Origin: Acetatifactor sp.
GTDB lineage: Bacteria > Bacillota > Clostridia > Lachnospirales > Lachnospiraceae
Assembly (NCBI GenBank): GCA_016293615.1
Contig: JAEDDX010000028.1
Span: 1 to 30,593 of the forward strand
DNA length: 30,593 bases
Direction of reading: 5' to 3'
Shown: positions 16,483 through 24,930 of the stretch, piece by piece
Layout of the letters: every line of letters starts with the position of its first letter
Position numbering within the stretch: the stretch's first letter is position 1
Translations under genes and position numbers: made by a program
Notes under the pieces: generated by a model
Database searches by the model: none
What the model saw: only the letters and a program-made list of their open reading frames with translations
What the model was told of the DNA's origin: nothing

Positions 16483-16494
16483 AAACATTTGTTC
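16483..16494 (-). promoter_or_regulatory. Probable LexA (SOS) box upstream of uvrB
   Basis: The minus strand reads GAACAAATGTTT, matching the Gram-positive LexA consensus GAACRNRYGTTY at every defined position. It lies 10 bp upstream of the -35 box of the uvrB promoter. Control of uvrB/uvrA by LexA is established in Bacillus, which supports the call; the position upstream of -35 rather than over the promoter is a mild weakness. Confidence 0.55.
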
Positions 16495-16522
16495 TGATTT
16501 ATGAGGCAGACTTAATACACAT

Positions 16523-17008
16523 CGAACCGCTTTGCAACAATTTCCCTTCCATTTCGCTGTTTTGTTGTATGCGGTACAATGATTTCATTGCTTGTCTCCC
16601 CTTTTGTTGTAATCCGGCCTTCGTCCGCGCTGTCATGCAGTGTGTTTACATGCAATGAATTCCGCAACGCTTTTTTTATTGTAATCCATTACATCATTCA
16701 CGCACCTTTTTCGCGGATTTGTTGTATTTCCGCTTCCGGCGCATGGTCAGGCGGGCCGCTTTACATCATTTTCCCTTTCTTCTTGCTGTTTTGTTGTATG
16801 CGGTACAATGATTTCACTGCTTGTCTCCCCTTTTGTTGTAATCCGGCCTTCGTCCGCGCTGTCATGCAGTGTGTTTACATGCAATGAATTCCGCAACGCT
16901 TTTTTTATTGTAATCCATTACATCATTCACGCACCTTTTTCGCGGATTTGTTGTATTTCCGCTTCCGGCGCATGGTCAGTCGAACCGCTTTACAACAATT
17001 TCCCTTCC
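16523..17008. repeat. Nested tandem repeat: 229-bp unit, about 2.1 copies
   Basis: The segments starting at 16556 and 16785 are identical over about 194 bp except for one base (T 16587 versus C). A flanking word, CGAACCGCTTT(G/A)CAACAA, occurs at 16523 and 16981, two periods apart, with a diverged copy at 16752. Within a unit, TT(G/A)TTGTA recurs at 16562, 16604, 16676 and 16719, giving alternating 42 and 72-bp steps, so the 229-bp unit is itself two diverged ~115-bp half-units. The near-palindrome GTAATCCATTAC is at 16681-16692 minus one or two bases. The 100-residue open frames across it are artefacts of repetition. The gap 17009-17319 that follows holds no gene. Confidence 0.85.
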
Positions 17009-17035
17009 TTATCTCACTCTAAATGCACCAAAGCA

Positions 17036-17109
17036 TCCCACCCGGCCCGTTCGGATCTCATTCGCACCGTTACGACCGCGCCGTAAACAGGAGAGTCCCA
17101 CCCGGCCCG
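17036..17109. repeat. Direct repeat pair TCCCACCCGGCCCG
   Basis: The 14-base word TCCCACCCGGCCCG occurs at 17036-17049 and 17096-17109, exactly 60 bp apart, in the otherwise featureless gap between the 229-bp repeats and pseG. Function is unknown; no gene or terminator with a good T-run was found in 17009-17319. Confidence 0.5.
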
Positions 17110-17319
17110 GTGAAATAATATGCATCGCAATATCAGCGGAAAATAAAAAGATGCCGGTCTTACCTCTGATTGAAACGATTCCCAAAGTCAGACCAAAAGA
17201 ATCCAACGATCGGGAGGTCGGTTCAACCTTCGCATCGACTGACACCTTTTCTTGTTCCCTTTATTGTCATAAGGCTTTTTCTGCCCTCAGTGGCTTCCCG
17301 CGCCTTCTTGCAAACAGCG

Positions 17320-18339
17320 TCATGTGCTCAGTATCCGCTCGGCCAGCCGCCTCGCGCCTCTGCCGTCGGAGACGGCACGCATCTTCTCACTGATTGCCCG
17401 GCGGCAGTCGGGAGCTTCCATCCGAAGCAGTTCCGAAACCATTCTGTCCAGGCAGCCCGGCATATCGTCACGCACATCGCCTATCCACGGCATGATGCCA
17501 AGCCTGTCGGCAGACCGCGCGATCTCCAGCTGATTGTCCGCCATCGTATACACCAGGGCAGGCAGGCCGCAGGCGCAGATTTCATAGGTCGTCGTTCCCC
17601 CCGCCGTCACCGCAACATCGCAGATACGCATATAGTGCTCCATATCGGGGATGTTGACGAGAATGTGGACCCTGCCGGAATCCCTGTAGCGCTCCGCAAG
17701 CGTCTCCCGCTGTGCATGAAATCTGCCCAGGACGCAGTAAATATCGCAGCCCGCAAACCTCTCATCGCCTGTCAGCCGCTCCAGGACACTGCCTGCCACT
17801 TTGTAGGGATCGGTCCCCCCGGAGGTGACCAGTATCCCGGAAAGCTTTTCGAAAGAGCGTTCAAAAGGCTCTGCAAACTCTGCCCGAAGCGGAGCGTACC
17901 CGGGCCCCAGCAAATATTCCGGCTTTCCCGGACAGCGGTAGTCCGTCGCGGGACCGTAGAAATTGTAATTGATCAGTCTGTCGACCGGATAGGGGAACCG
18001 ATTCAGGTCGTCGATGTAGGTCACTTCCGTCAGCTCCCTCAGGGCAGACAGATATTCTTCTGTCACATAATAGCTGTCCACAACGAGCCTGCGGATACCC
18101 TGTGCCTGAATCAGCGCACGCATGGCAGGAATCTCCCTGTCAAGATCCTCCCAGGCCGATTCCAGGCATACGCTCTCAAGCCCGCGCTCCGCCACGATTT
18201 TCTGCGCCTGTTCATCCGCCGTGATAAAACAGACAGATGCGCCCATCTGCCTCGCACATTCGGCGAGGGCAAGACAGCGCATCACATGTCCCGTACCAAT
18301 CTTTTCATTTGCATCAGCTCTGATAAATAGCTTCTTCAT
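17320..18339 (-). CDS. pseG: PseG-like UDP-sugar hydrolase (pseudaminic acid pathway)
   Basis: The 339-residue protein matches PseG, which removes UDP from UDP-2,4-diacetamido-2,4,6-trideoxy-altrose during pseudaminic acid synthesis for flagellin or surface glycans. It has a GT-B fold with the N-terminal signature FIRADANEKIGTGHVMRC, where the histidine is the known catalytic residue, a central VTSGGTDP loop and the C-terminal nucleotide-binding segment TAGGTTTYE. ATG 18339 matches the usual family start; an in-frame ATG nine bases upstream is possible. It follows ctpA by about 11 bases, at the end of the ftsEX operon, and no other pse gene is in the window, so the partner genes must lie elsewhere or the substrate differs. 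Confidence 0.85.
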   Translation of the reverse strand: MKKLFIRADANEKIGTGHVMRCLALAECARQMGASVCFITADEQAQKIVAERGLESVCLESAWEDLDREIPAMRALIQAQGIRRLVVDSYYVTEEYLSALRELTEVTYIDDLNRFPYPVDRLINYNFYGPATDYRCPGKPEYLLGPGYAPLRAEFAEPFERSFEKLSGILVTSGGTDPYKVAGSVLERLTGDERFAGCDIYCVLGRFHAQRETLAERYRDSGRVHILVNIPDMEHYMRICDVAVTAGGTTTYEICACGLPALVYTMADNQLEIARSADRLGIMPWIGDVRDDMPGCLDRMVSELLRMEAPDCRRAISEKMRAVSDGRGARRLAERILST

Positions 18340-18350
18340 ACCTGTCATAT

Positions 18351-19661
18351 CTATTTTGCTTCAATCTTTTTGCGGAGAACCTCTTTGGCCTTCTCCAACT
18401 GATTGTCGTAATGATCCTCTGTTTCGTAATACGCTTCGCTGTCAAATTCGCACTCGATATCCGGCTCGATGCCGATTCCGTGGATATTCTGACCGTTCGG
18501 CGTATAGTATGCACTGATTGTGATCTTCACGGCTGAACCGTCGCGGAACGGTACGATCTGCTGCACGATACCCTTGCCGAAGGTTGTCGTTCCGACCAGT
18601 GTACCGATGCCATGATCCTTAATGGCGCCCGCCATGATCTCTGCGGCACTCGCAGAGTTGCCGTCCACCAGCACCACGAGAGGAAGTTCCAGCTGCCTTT
18701 TGCCGTCACTCTTATACTCGGAGCGCTTTTCGTTCTTATCGATCGTGTAGACGATCATCCCCTTGGGCAGAATCATATTGCACATCTCAACCACCGTGCT
18801 CAGGTTTCCGCCGGGATTCGCCCTCAGATCCAGTATAATGCCCTTCGCATCGGAACCTCTCGCCATGGCAAGTGCCTCGGCGAACTGGTCTGTGGTCACA
18901 TCATCGAATTCCGTCACCTGAATCAACGCCATTCCGTCCTCAAGCATGGAAAATTCAACGGTGGGAGCTTCCACCTTTCTTCGGGTCAGGGGAATTTCCA
19001 GATAATCTTTCTCGCCCTCACGAATCAGTTTGAGCACGACCTCGGTCCCCTCAGGTCCCTTGATCAGACCCACGGTCTCCGTCAGGGTCAGTCCCAGAGT
19101 GGACTGTCCGTTCACCTCATAGATCAGGTCATCCGGGCGAAGCTCGGAATCCTCCGCCGGGGAGTTTGCAATGATACCGCTGATTTTGGGCAGTCCCGTC
19201 GCGGTATCCATGCTGACATAGGCGCCGATTCCGAAGTAGATTCCTTCGGTCTGCTCCATCATGTCTTCAAGCTCCTGCGCGGTATAGTACTCTGTATAGG
19301 GATCGTCCAGGGCGCTCATCAGTCCTTTATAGATTCCGTCCCGCAGCGCATCGTCGTCGGCGCGGTCGAGATAAAAGTACTTGTCGATGGTGGCCTCCAG
19401 CGCCTTGATTTTCGCCAGGGTCGCCTCATTTGCAAGTGTGCCGTCGTCCTGCTCAGTGCTTACGACCTGCTCTGATCTCTCCTCAACCGTCTTCTGGACA
19501 CCAAAACCGAGCATGCAGATGGCTACAACCAGAAGTGCAACGGCCACGCCGGACACCAGCCCTAAGAGGAAGAGGCCCTTCCCATATCCTTTCGTCGACT
19601 CTCCGCCTGCTGTTTCCGGCGGATTGCCCGTATAATCAAAATACTGATTGTTGTCGCTCAT
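18351..19661 (-). CDS. ctpA: S41 family carboxyl-terminal processing protease
   Basis: This 436-residue secreted serine protease has an N-terminal membrane anchor (about residues 27-52), a PDZ domain (near residues 130-215, GIGAYVSM... IIANSPAEDSELRPDD) and the S41 catalytic core. The nucleophile is in GNSASAAEI and the general-base lysine in TFGKGIVQQ. CtpA/CtpB proteases trim substrates outside the membrane, and the Bacillus homologue ctpB lies beside ftsEX, as here. It follows the M23 hydrolase gene after 44 bases and precedes pseG. A likely role is regulated processing of a division or wall protein, but the substrate is not shown. Confidence 0.94.
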   Translation of the reverse strand: MSDNNQYFDYTGNPPETAGGESTKGYGKGLFLLGLVSGVAVALLVVAICMLGFGVQKTVEERSEQVVSTEQDDGTLANEATLAKIKALEATIDKYFYLDRADDDALRDGIYKGLMSALDDPYTEYYTAQELEDMMEQTEGIYFGIGAYVSMDTATGLPKISGIIANSPAEDSELRPDDLIYEVNGQSTLGLTLTETVGLIKGPEGTEVVLKLIREGEKDYLEIPLTRRKVEAPTVEFSMLEDGMALIQVTEFDDVTTDQFAEALAMARGSDAKGIILDLRANPGGNLSTVVEMCNMILPKGMIVYTIDKNEKRSEYKSDGKRQLELPLVVLVDGNSASAAEIMAGAIKDHGIGTLVGTTTFGKGIVQQIVPFRDGSAVKITISAYYTPNGQNIHGIGIEPDIECEFDSEAYYETEDHYDNQLEKAKEVLRKKIEAK

Positions 19662-19705
19662 ATGAAGAATCGTCCGACTCCTTCCTGCCTTGCGGTCCGA
19701 AGACC

Positions 19706-20944
19706 TTATTTTTTGCTGATATAATTCCAGGGAGATTCATATTGTCCGTCCTTACGCACGCTGAAATGCAGATGATTTCCCGTGGAACGGCCTGTGCTGC
19801 CGACCTTCGCAATGGTCTCGCCGCGCACCACAATATCGTCCTTCTTCACATTCAGGGAAGAAGCATGCATGTAGATGGTATACAGCCCGCTTCCGTGATC
19901 CAGCATGACATAATTGCCCATGGTCGCACTGTAAGCCGCCGCCACCACGACGCCGTCATAGGCCGCATAGATGGCGGTTCCCTTCGGAGCGGCAAAATCC
20001 ACGCCGTTATGGAACTGCTGCACATGCAGGGTGGGGTGAATTCTGTTGCCGTAATCGTCGGATACACGCGTATAGCTGGCCAGGGGGAAAGTGAACTTTC
20101 CGCCGTCGTAGGTGAGGACAACGCCGCTTTCAGCCAGAATCCTCTTCTTTTCCTCTGCAACGAGGATCTCCAGTGCGCTGATCTCCTCATCCTGCGCCTT
20201 GATCTCAGCCTCGTACTCACGAATGGCCTTCTCCTGATTGCTGATGTCCGACTCGTACTTCCGGATCTCGAGCGCCTTCTGGTCGATCAGCTCTTCCAGC
20301 GCCTGCAGTTCATCCTCCAGGCCTTCCTTGGTCTCATCGAGGATTTCCTTCTCGATCTCGAGTTCTTCCTCGCACAGCTCGACATACTGTCTGATCGTCA
20401 TGTAATCGTTCAATGTCTTCTGGTCATGCGAGATCACTCTCTCGACATAATCAGCCTTATTCAGAAAGTCACCGAAGCTGGCCGCTTTGAGCAGCATATC
20501 CATCATCTGCGGATCACCGGTCTCATACACTAATCTTATGCGGCTCACCATCGAAGATTTCTGGTTCACTTCTTTTTCTTTGGCGCGGGCGAGCTCCTCG
20601 AGAGTCTCCTCGATCTGGCCCTCCTTGATGACGATCTGCGCGCGCAGGCTCTCGACATTGGTCTCGATCTCCTGCAGGTTGGCATCCAGCTGAATCACAT
20701 AGTTTTTCAGATTCGCGCGCTGACTTTCCAGTTCCTTCTTGATTTTCTGCAGGTTGGTCAGTCCGCTCTGCAGCTGTTTTTTCTCATTCTTTGCCTGACT
20801 GATCTGCTGTTCCTTCTCCTTGATGCTGTCTGAGGTGATCGACGACATCGTGATGGCGGAGGCTCTGTACTCACTCACACTGCCGGCAGACACGACACAG
20901 ACAAGGAGGCAAAGTAATAGGGTCGATATTGTTCTTTTTCTCAT
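19706..20944 (-). CDS. M23 family peptidoglycan hydrolase with coiled coil (EnvC/PcsB/CwlO-like)
   Basis: This 412-residue secreted protein has a signal peptide (MRKRTISTLLLCLLVCVVSA), a coiled-coil region of about 240 residues rich in E/K/Q, and a C-terminal M23 domain. The zinc ligands are in QFHNGVDFA (H and D) and HLHFSV, and YMHAS is also present. Such proteins are held inactive until FtsEX binds the coiled coil during ATP hydrolysis. Gram-positive partners usually carry CHAP or NlpC/P60 domains, so the M23 domain makes this one closer to EnvC, yet it keeps the active-site histidines that EnvC lacks. ATG 20944 with AGGA five bases upstream is preferred to the earlier TTG. Confidence 0.93.
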   Translation of the reverse strand: MRKRTISTLLLCLLVCVVSAGSVSEYRASAITMSSITSDSIKEKEQQISQAKNEKKQLQSGLTNLQKIKKELESQRANLKNYVIQLDANLQEIETNVESLRAQIVIKEGQIEETLEELARAKEKEVNQKSSMVSRIRLVYETGDPQMMDMLLKAASFGDFLNKADYVERVISHDQKTLNDYMTIRQYVELCEEELEIEKEILDETKEGLEDELQALEELIDQKALEIRKYESDISNQEKAIREYEAEIKAQDEEISALEILVAEEKKRILAESGVVLTYDGGKFTFPLASYTRVSDDYGNRIHPTLHVQQFHNGVDFAAPKGTAIYAAYDGVVVAAAYSATMGNYVMLDHGSGLYTIYMHASSLNVKKDDIVVRGETIAKVGSTGRSTGNHLHFSVRKDGQYESPWNYISKK

Positions 20945-20956
20945 AAAATCCTGCAA

Positions 20957-21892
20957 TTATACATGTAAGTGTTTTTTTACTGTGAAAAAGCTTCCGAAAA
21001 AGCCGATTCCGATACCGAGGAGAAGCGACACCGGCAGAAGCACCCTGAAAATCTCCTGCACGGAAAGGAAATTCAGAAAATTGCTCAGAACGGTGAAGCG
21101 CTCCACGACATAATTCAGCGCATAGCTGTAAAGGTTATAGATGACAGCCAGGGGAATTGCGGCACCTACCAGCCCGATGATCACACCCTCCAGAAGGAAA
21201 GGCGCTCTGACAAAGAAGTCTGTTGCACCGACATATTTCATGATGTTGATCTCGGTAGCCCGCACGGAAATACCCATGGAGACTGTGTTGTGAATGAGGA
21301 AGCCGCTGACTGCCAGCAGCACCAGAATGATGCCCATCGAGACATAGGCGATCAAAAGGTTCGCACCGCTTAAGGTGTCAGCCGTCATCTCGGAGAAATT
21401 CACCCGTCGGATCTCCGGCACGGAATTCAGCCAGTCAACCAAAGCTCCCTGCTTGGAAACATCGCTTAAGAATACTTCATAGTTATACTCGCCGACCAAA
21501 GGATTCTCCAGGAAGCCTTCCGCATAGTTTTCTCCGTAATAGTCTCTGGCGAAGGTCTCCCAGGCCTCATCATCGGAGACAAAACGCACGCTTGAGACCT
21601 CGTCTCTCGCTTCGATCATCCTGCCGATCTCCTCCACGCGCTCCTGCGTGGACAGCTGGGCCTCCGTATGGCTCTCGCACTTATCATACTCATTGTGGAA
21701 GAACACAGTGACGGAAACGCCTTCCTCGGCCTTCATGACAATACTCTCAAAATTTGCAACAATCGCGTAGAAAATACCAAATAAAAACAGACAGGCAGCT
21801 ATCGTTGCAACCGAGGCAAGCGAATACCACTTGTTTCGGAAGATATTCGCAAAGCCCTGCTTCGCGGTATAGAGAAGTGTACTAATTTTCAT
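20957..21892 (-). CDS. ftsX: Cell division ABC transporter permease FtsX
   Basis: FtsX is the membrane half of the FtsEX complex, which signals across the membrane to wall hydrolases at division. The 311-residue protein has four membrane helices: one near residues 24-47, then three in the C-terminal half, with a large extracellular loop between (about residues 50-170) that contacts the hydrolase. NTVSMGISVRATEINIMKYVGAT is the conserved cytosolic loop that meets FtsE. It overlaps ftsE by 11 bases, with GAGGAG inside ftsE as ribosome site, and the hydrolase gene begins 13 bases after its stop codon region. Confidence 0.95.
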   Translation of the reverse strand: MKISTLLYTAKQGFANIFRNKWYSLASVATIAACLFLFGIFYAIVANFESIVMKAEEGVSVTVFFHNEYDKCESHTEAQLSTQERVEEIGRMIEARDEVSSVRFVSDDEAWETFARDYYGENYAEGFLENPLVGEYNYEVFLSDVSKQGALVDWLNSVPEIRRVNFSEMTADTLSGANLLIAYVSMGIILVLLAVSGFLIHNTVSMGISVRATEINIMKYVGATDFFVRAPFLLEGVIIGLVGAAIPLAVIYNLYSYALNYVVERFTVLSNFLNFLSVQEIFRVLLPVSLLLGIGIGFFGSFFTVKKHLHV

Positions 21893-22628
21893 CGATGTAT
21901 TCTCCTCCCTCTTCGTCGCTGATGATCACGCCGCGCCGCATGGTGATGACCCTCTTGCGGAAGGCGTTTACGATCTCTCTGTTATGTGTCACGACAATGA
22001 CGGTGGTACCGGCCTCATTGATCTCCTCCAGAAGCTGCATGATCTCCCACGCATTCTTAGGGTCAAGATTACCGGTCGGTTCATCTGCCAGCAGGATGGC
22101 AGGCTCGTTCACCAGCGCGCGCGCAATGGCAACTCTCTGCTGCTCACCGCCCGAGAGCTGATTGGTCTTAGCCTTATATTTTCCCGCAAGTCCGACGGTG
22201 GTCAGAATCGCGGGCACGTTTCTGCGGATATCCTTCTGGGGAACTTCAATGATCCTCTGCGCGAATGCTACATTGTCAAACACATTTCTCTCCGGCAGAA
22301 GTCTGAAATCCTGGAATACAACGCCCAGATTTCTCCGGAATCTGGGAACCTGTCTGTGTCTGAGCTTTTTCAGGTTCTGCCCCATGACATACACATCGCC
22401 TTCCGTCGCGGTCAATTCGCGCAAAAGGAGACGAATAAGGGTGGACTTGCCGGAGCCGTTGTCGCCCACAATAAAGACAAACTCACCCTTTTTAATGCTG
22501 AGCGTCACACCATCCAAAGCGGCAACATTGTTCTTCTCATATTCCTTGCTGACCTGATCCAGATAAATGATCCCCTTCTCTTCAATCAGCTGTTCTCTCT
22601 CCTGTCTTAACCGTTCTTTCCTGCTCAT
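21882..22628 (-). CDS. ftsE: Cell division ATP-binding protein FtsE
   Basis: The 248-residue ABC ATPase powers FtsX. It has Walker A GDNGSGKSTLI near residue 56, the Q-loop in VFQDFRLLPERNVFDNVAFA typical of FtsE, the signature LSGGEQQR, Walker B ILLADEPTGNLDP and the H-loop VVTHN. An extra 20 charged residues precede the usual FtsE start, but the ATG at 22628 is the first good start and lies 15 bases after the regulator gene, so the two are cotranscribed. Confidence 0.96.
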   Translation of the reverse strand: MSRKERLRQEREQLIEEKGIIYLDQVSKEYEKNNVAALDGVTLSIKKGEFVFIVGDNGSGKSTLIRLLLRELTATEGDVYVMGQNLKKLRHRQVPRFRRNLGVVFQDFRLLPERNVFDNVAFAQRIIEVPQKDIRRNVPAILTTVGLAGKYKAKTNQLSGGEQQRVAIARALVNEPAILLADEPTGNLDPKNAWEIMQLLEEINEAGTTVIVVTHNREIVNAFRKRVITMRRGVIISDEEGGEYIDEN

Positions 22629-22642
22629 AAAATCTTGCCTTT

Positions 22643-23728
22643 CTAAAAATCAGCATTCTCCATATACTTCATGTACTTTACTACCATCAACGCGATCTTG
22701 AAGGTGATGGCATCCTCGAACACACGAAGATCAAGCCCTGTTCCCTTCTGCAGCTTGTCCAGGCGGTAAACCAGGGTGTTTCTGTGAATGAACAGCTGTC
22801 TGGATGTCTCGGAAACATTCAGGCTGTTCTCGAAAAACTTATAAATAGTGGTCAAAGTCTCTTCGTCAAATTCATCCGGGCTTTTGCCGCCGAAGATCTC
22901 GCGGATAAACATCTTGCAAAGAGGAATGGGCAGCTGGTAAATCAGACGGCCGATGCCAAGCTCACTGTAGGCAATGATCACTCTCTCATCGAAGAAGATC
23001 TTACCGACATCCAGGGCCATTCTGGCTTCCTTATAGGAACGGCTGACTTCCTTGATCTCGCGGATCACGGTACCGTAAGCAATCCGGATCCTGTCGATGC
23101 CTTCCTTCTGCAGATAGGTCTCCAGAGATTTTGCGGCCTTCTCGATCTCCTTAAAGGCATCCGTGTCGGAAAGCTCCTTGACGATGATGACATTGTTCTC
23201 ATCCACGGCAGTGATGAAATCCTTGCTGTTTGCACCGAAATGAGTCCTTGTCAGCTCCAGGACATTGTTGTCACGCCCGTTGCCGGACTCCACGATCATA
23301 ACGACTCTGGGAACATCCGTCTGAATATGAAGCTTCTTGGACCTGCTGTAAATATCGACCAGCAGCAGGTTGTCCAAAAGAAGGTTCTTGATAAAGTTAT
23401 CCTTGTCAAACCGCTCCTTATAGGCAACCAGCAGATTCTGAATCTGGAACGCCGCCATCTTTCCGATGACATAAACATCCTCGCCGACACCGCCTGTCAC
23501 AAGTATGTATTCCAGCTGATTCTCGTCATAAATTTTGAAATACTGGTATCCCTGAATCTCCTGGGAATCCGCCGGGGAAGCCGCAAATTCCACGGCTGCT
23601 CTTGCGTTGTTTCCCATATCTGCCGTGGAGGCAGCCGTCTTACCGTCAACATCCAGGACACACAGATCCACGCGGGCAATGCTTTTTAATCCGTCAATGG
23701 TGTTTTGCAAAATCTGATTTGATATCAT
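22643..23728 (-). CDS. PucR-type helix-turn-helix regulator
   Basis: This 361-residue protein ends with a PucR C-terminal helix-turn-helix (SLNVSETSRQLFIHRNTLVYRLDKL, near residues 310-335) typical of the CdaR/PucR family of activators. The middle part (about residues 150-290) looks like the GGDEF-like CdaR domain (YGTVIREIKEVSRSYKEARMALD); the N-terminus (VDLCVLDVDGKTAAST... YVIGKMAAFQIQNLL) resembles a diacid-sensing domain, but the ligand is unknown. ATG 23728 has AAGGAG nine bases upstream and is preferred to the earlier ATG 23755. It is the first gene of the ftsEX operon and has an extended -10 promoter. A local regulator of division genes is an inference from order. Confidence 0.87.
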   Translation of the reverse strand: MISNQILQNTIDGLKSIARVDLCVLDVDGKTAASTADMGNNARAAVEFAASPADSQEIQGYQYFKIYDENQLEYILVTGGVGEDVYVIGKMAAFQIQNLLVAYKERFDKDNFIKNLLLDNLLLVDIYSRSKKLHIQTDVPRVVMIVESGNGRDNNVLELTRTHFGANSKDFITAVDENNVIIVKELSDTDAFKEIEKAAKSLETYLQKEGIDRIRIAYGTVIREIKEVSRSYKEARMALDVGKIFFDERVIIAYSELGIGRLIYQLPIPLCKMFIREIFGGKSPDEFDEETLTTIYKFFENSLNVSETSRQLFIHRNTLVYRLDKLQKGTGLDLRVFEDAITFKIALMVVKYMKYMENADF

Positions 23729-23804
23729 ATGACCGTTCTCCTTCGAATTCATCACTGTTTATGCCGATCCTGTAGCGGAGAAGATTTACACTTCTTTTCG
23801 CCCT

Positions 23805-23834
23805 ATTATATCAAATATTACAAAAAGCTTACAG
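23805..23834 (-). promoter_or_regulatory. Promoter of the pucR-ftsEX operon
   Basis: On the minus strand a perfect extended -10, TGATATAAT, lies at 23805-23813; the -35 region (about 23828-23834) is weak, as is usual with extended -10 promoters. The start codon is about 75 bp downstream. Confidence 0.5.
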
Positions 23835-23864
23835 AAAATGCAATACTTTTTTATCAATTATAAC

Positions 23865-23902
23865 AAAAAACTGCCCAAATTTACTCTGCGGGCAGTTTTT
23901 TT
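23865..23902 (-). terminator. Bidirectional terminator after cvfB
   Basis: CTGCCC (23871-23876) pairs with GGGCAG (23890-23895), extended by A-T pairs, with an A-run on the left and a T-run on the right, so it ends transcription either way. It lies about 95 bp past the cvfB stop and separates it from the pucR-ftsEX operon. Confidence 0.8.
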
Positions 23903-23997
23903 ACTTCCTATTTATCCATTGTTGCCCTGCATTTCGTCATTATTCTACCATCGAAGGAGAACTTTGACCACGGGCTTTTCCTTTTGTTTCTAAAATC

Positions 23998-24840
23998 TTA
24001 AGAATTGATTCTGCGGATCGTCTTTTCTCCGATCTGCACTTTTCCCTGCTTCAAAAGCCTTCCCACGGCGCGCTTGAATTCGTTCTTGCTCATGCCGGTT
24101 TCGTATTTGATGACCTCCGGCGCAGCCTTGTCGCTAAAGGGCAGGGAGCCTTCATAGCTGTCCAAAAGCGCCAGAATCTTCTCGGCATCCTCGTCCATCT
24201 GAAGATACGCCTTCTCGCGGATGCTCAGATCGAGCTTCCCGTCCTCGCGCACCTTGAGCACGCGGGCTTCCACATCCTCACCGGGCTCTACCTTTCCGTA
24301 AAGCTCCTTCGCGCTGATGAGTCCCGAATACAGGTTGTCGACTGCGACAAACGCCCCGAATCTCTCACTGATCTCATACACACGGCCTCTCACCCTGTCC
24401 TCGGCCCTGTAAGGGCTGTCCGTGCGAAGCGCCTCATATACATTCATGGTCGCGCACAGGCGGTTGCTCTTGTCGATATAAACCGTCACCAGCACCTTGT
24501 CGCCCGGCGTCACTCGGCCTCTCTGCTCGCGGAAGGGCAGGAACAGGTCCTTCTCCAAGCCCCAGTCGAGAAAGGCTCCGAACTTTCCGATCTGGGATAC
24601 GGTAAGCTCCGCCAGCCCGCCCATCATTAGCTTGGGCTCTTTCACGGTCGCTATCATCCTGTCCTTGGAATCCCGGTAGACGAAGACGGTCAGCTTATCG
24701 CCCTGCTTTGTTCCCTCCGGCACCTGCTTGACCGGCAGCAGAATATGTTCCGCCGCATCCTCGAAGCTCACCGCCAGATAGACGCCGAAGTCTACTGTCT
24801 TCACAACTACCAGTTCCTGTTTTTCACCAAGTCGAATCAT
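23998..24840 (-). CDS. cvfB: CvfB family S1-domain RNA-binding protein
   Basis: This 280-residue protein matches CvfB (YitL), which has three S1 domains and a C-terminal winged helix and binds RNA; in Staphylococcus it affects virulence gene expression. S1 repeats are visible at about residues 1-65, 70-135 (VSQIGKFGAFLDWGLEKDLFLP) and 145-215 (VYEISERFGAFVAVDNLYSGLI). The winged-helix end contains ALLDSYEGSLPFSDKAAPE and MSKNEFKRAVGRLLKQGK, a family hallmark. GGAG precedes the ATG. It stands alone between a thioesterase gene and a terminator. Confidence 0.92.
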   Translation of the reverse strand: MIRLGEKQELVVVKTVDFGVYLAVSFEDAAEHILLPVKQVPEGTKQGDKLTVFVYRDSKDRMIATVKEPKLMMGGLAELTVSQIGKFGAFLDWGLEKDLFLPFREQRGRVTPGDKVLVTVYIDKSNRLCATMNVYEALRTDSPYRAEDRVRGRVYEISERFGAFVAVDNLYSGLISAKELYGKVEPGEDVEARVLKVREDGKLDLSIREKAYLQMDEDAEKILALLDSYEGSLPFSDKAAPEVIKYETGMSKNEFKRAVGRLLKQGKVQIGEKTIRRINS

Positions 24841-24930
24841 AAGCTCTCCATTTCGAAATATTCCAAACTATTTCACACAATCTGTTGTCTGTCCTGCTGC
24901 CGCGCCGTCCCCTGACGGGCGACCGGGCGG

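Noticed and set aside
16579..17086. Two overlapping ~100-residue proteins rich in cysteine and hydrophobic residues
   Set aside because: They are the same frame read from the 229-bp tandem repeat, with no ribosome site and no recognisable fold.
17150..17210. Terminator after pseG (GGTCT ... AGACC)
   Set aside because: The arms are short and far apart, with no T-run in the needed direction.
24895..24930. Terminator between the thioesterase and cvfB genes
   Set aside because: The GC-rich inverted sequence there is imperfect and has no T-run on the minus strand.
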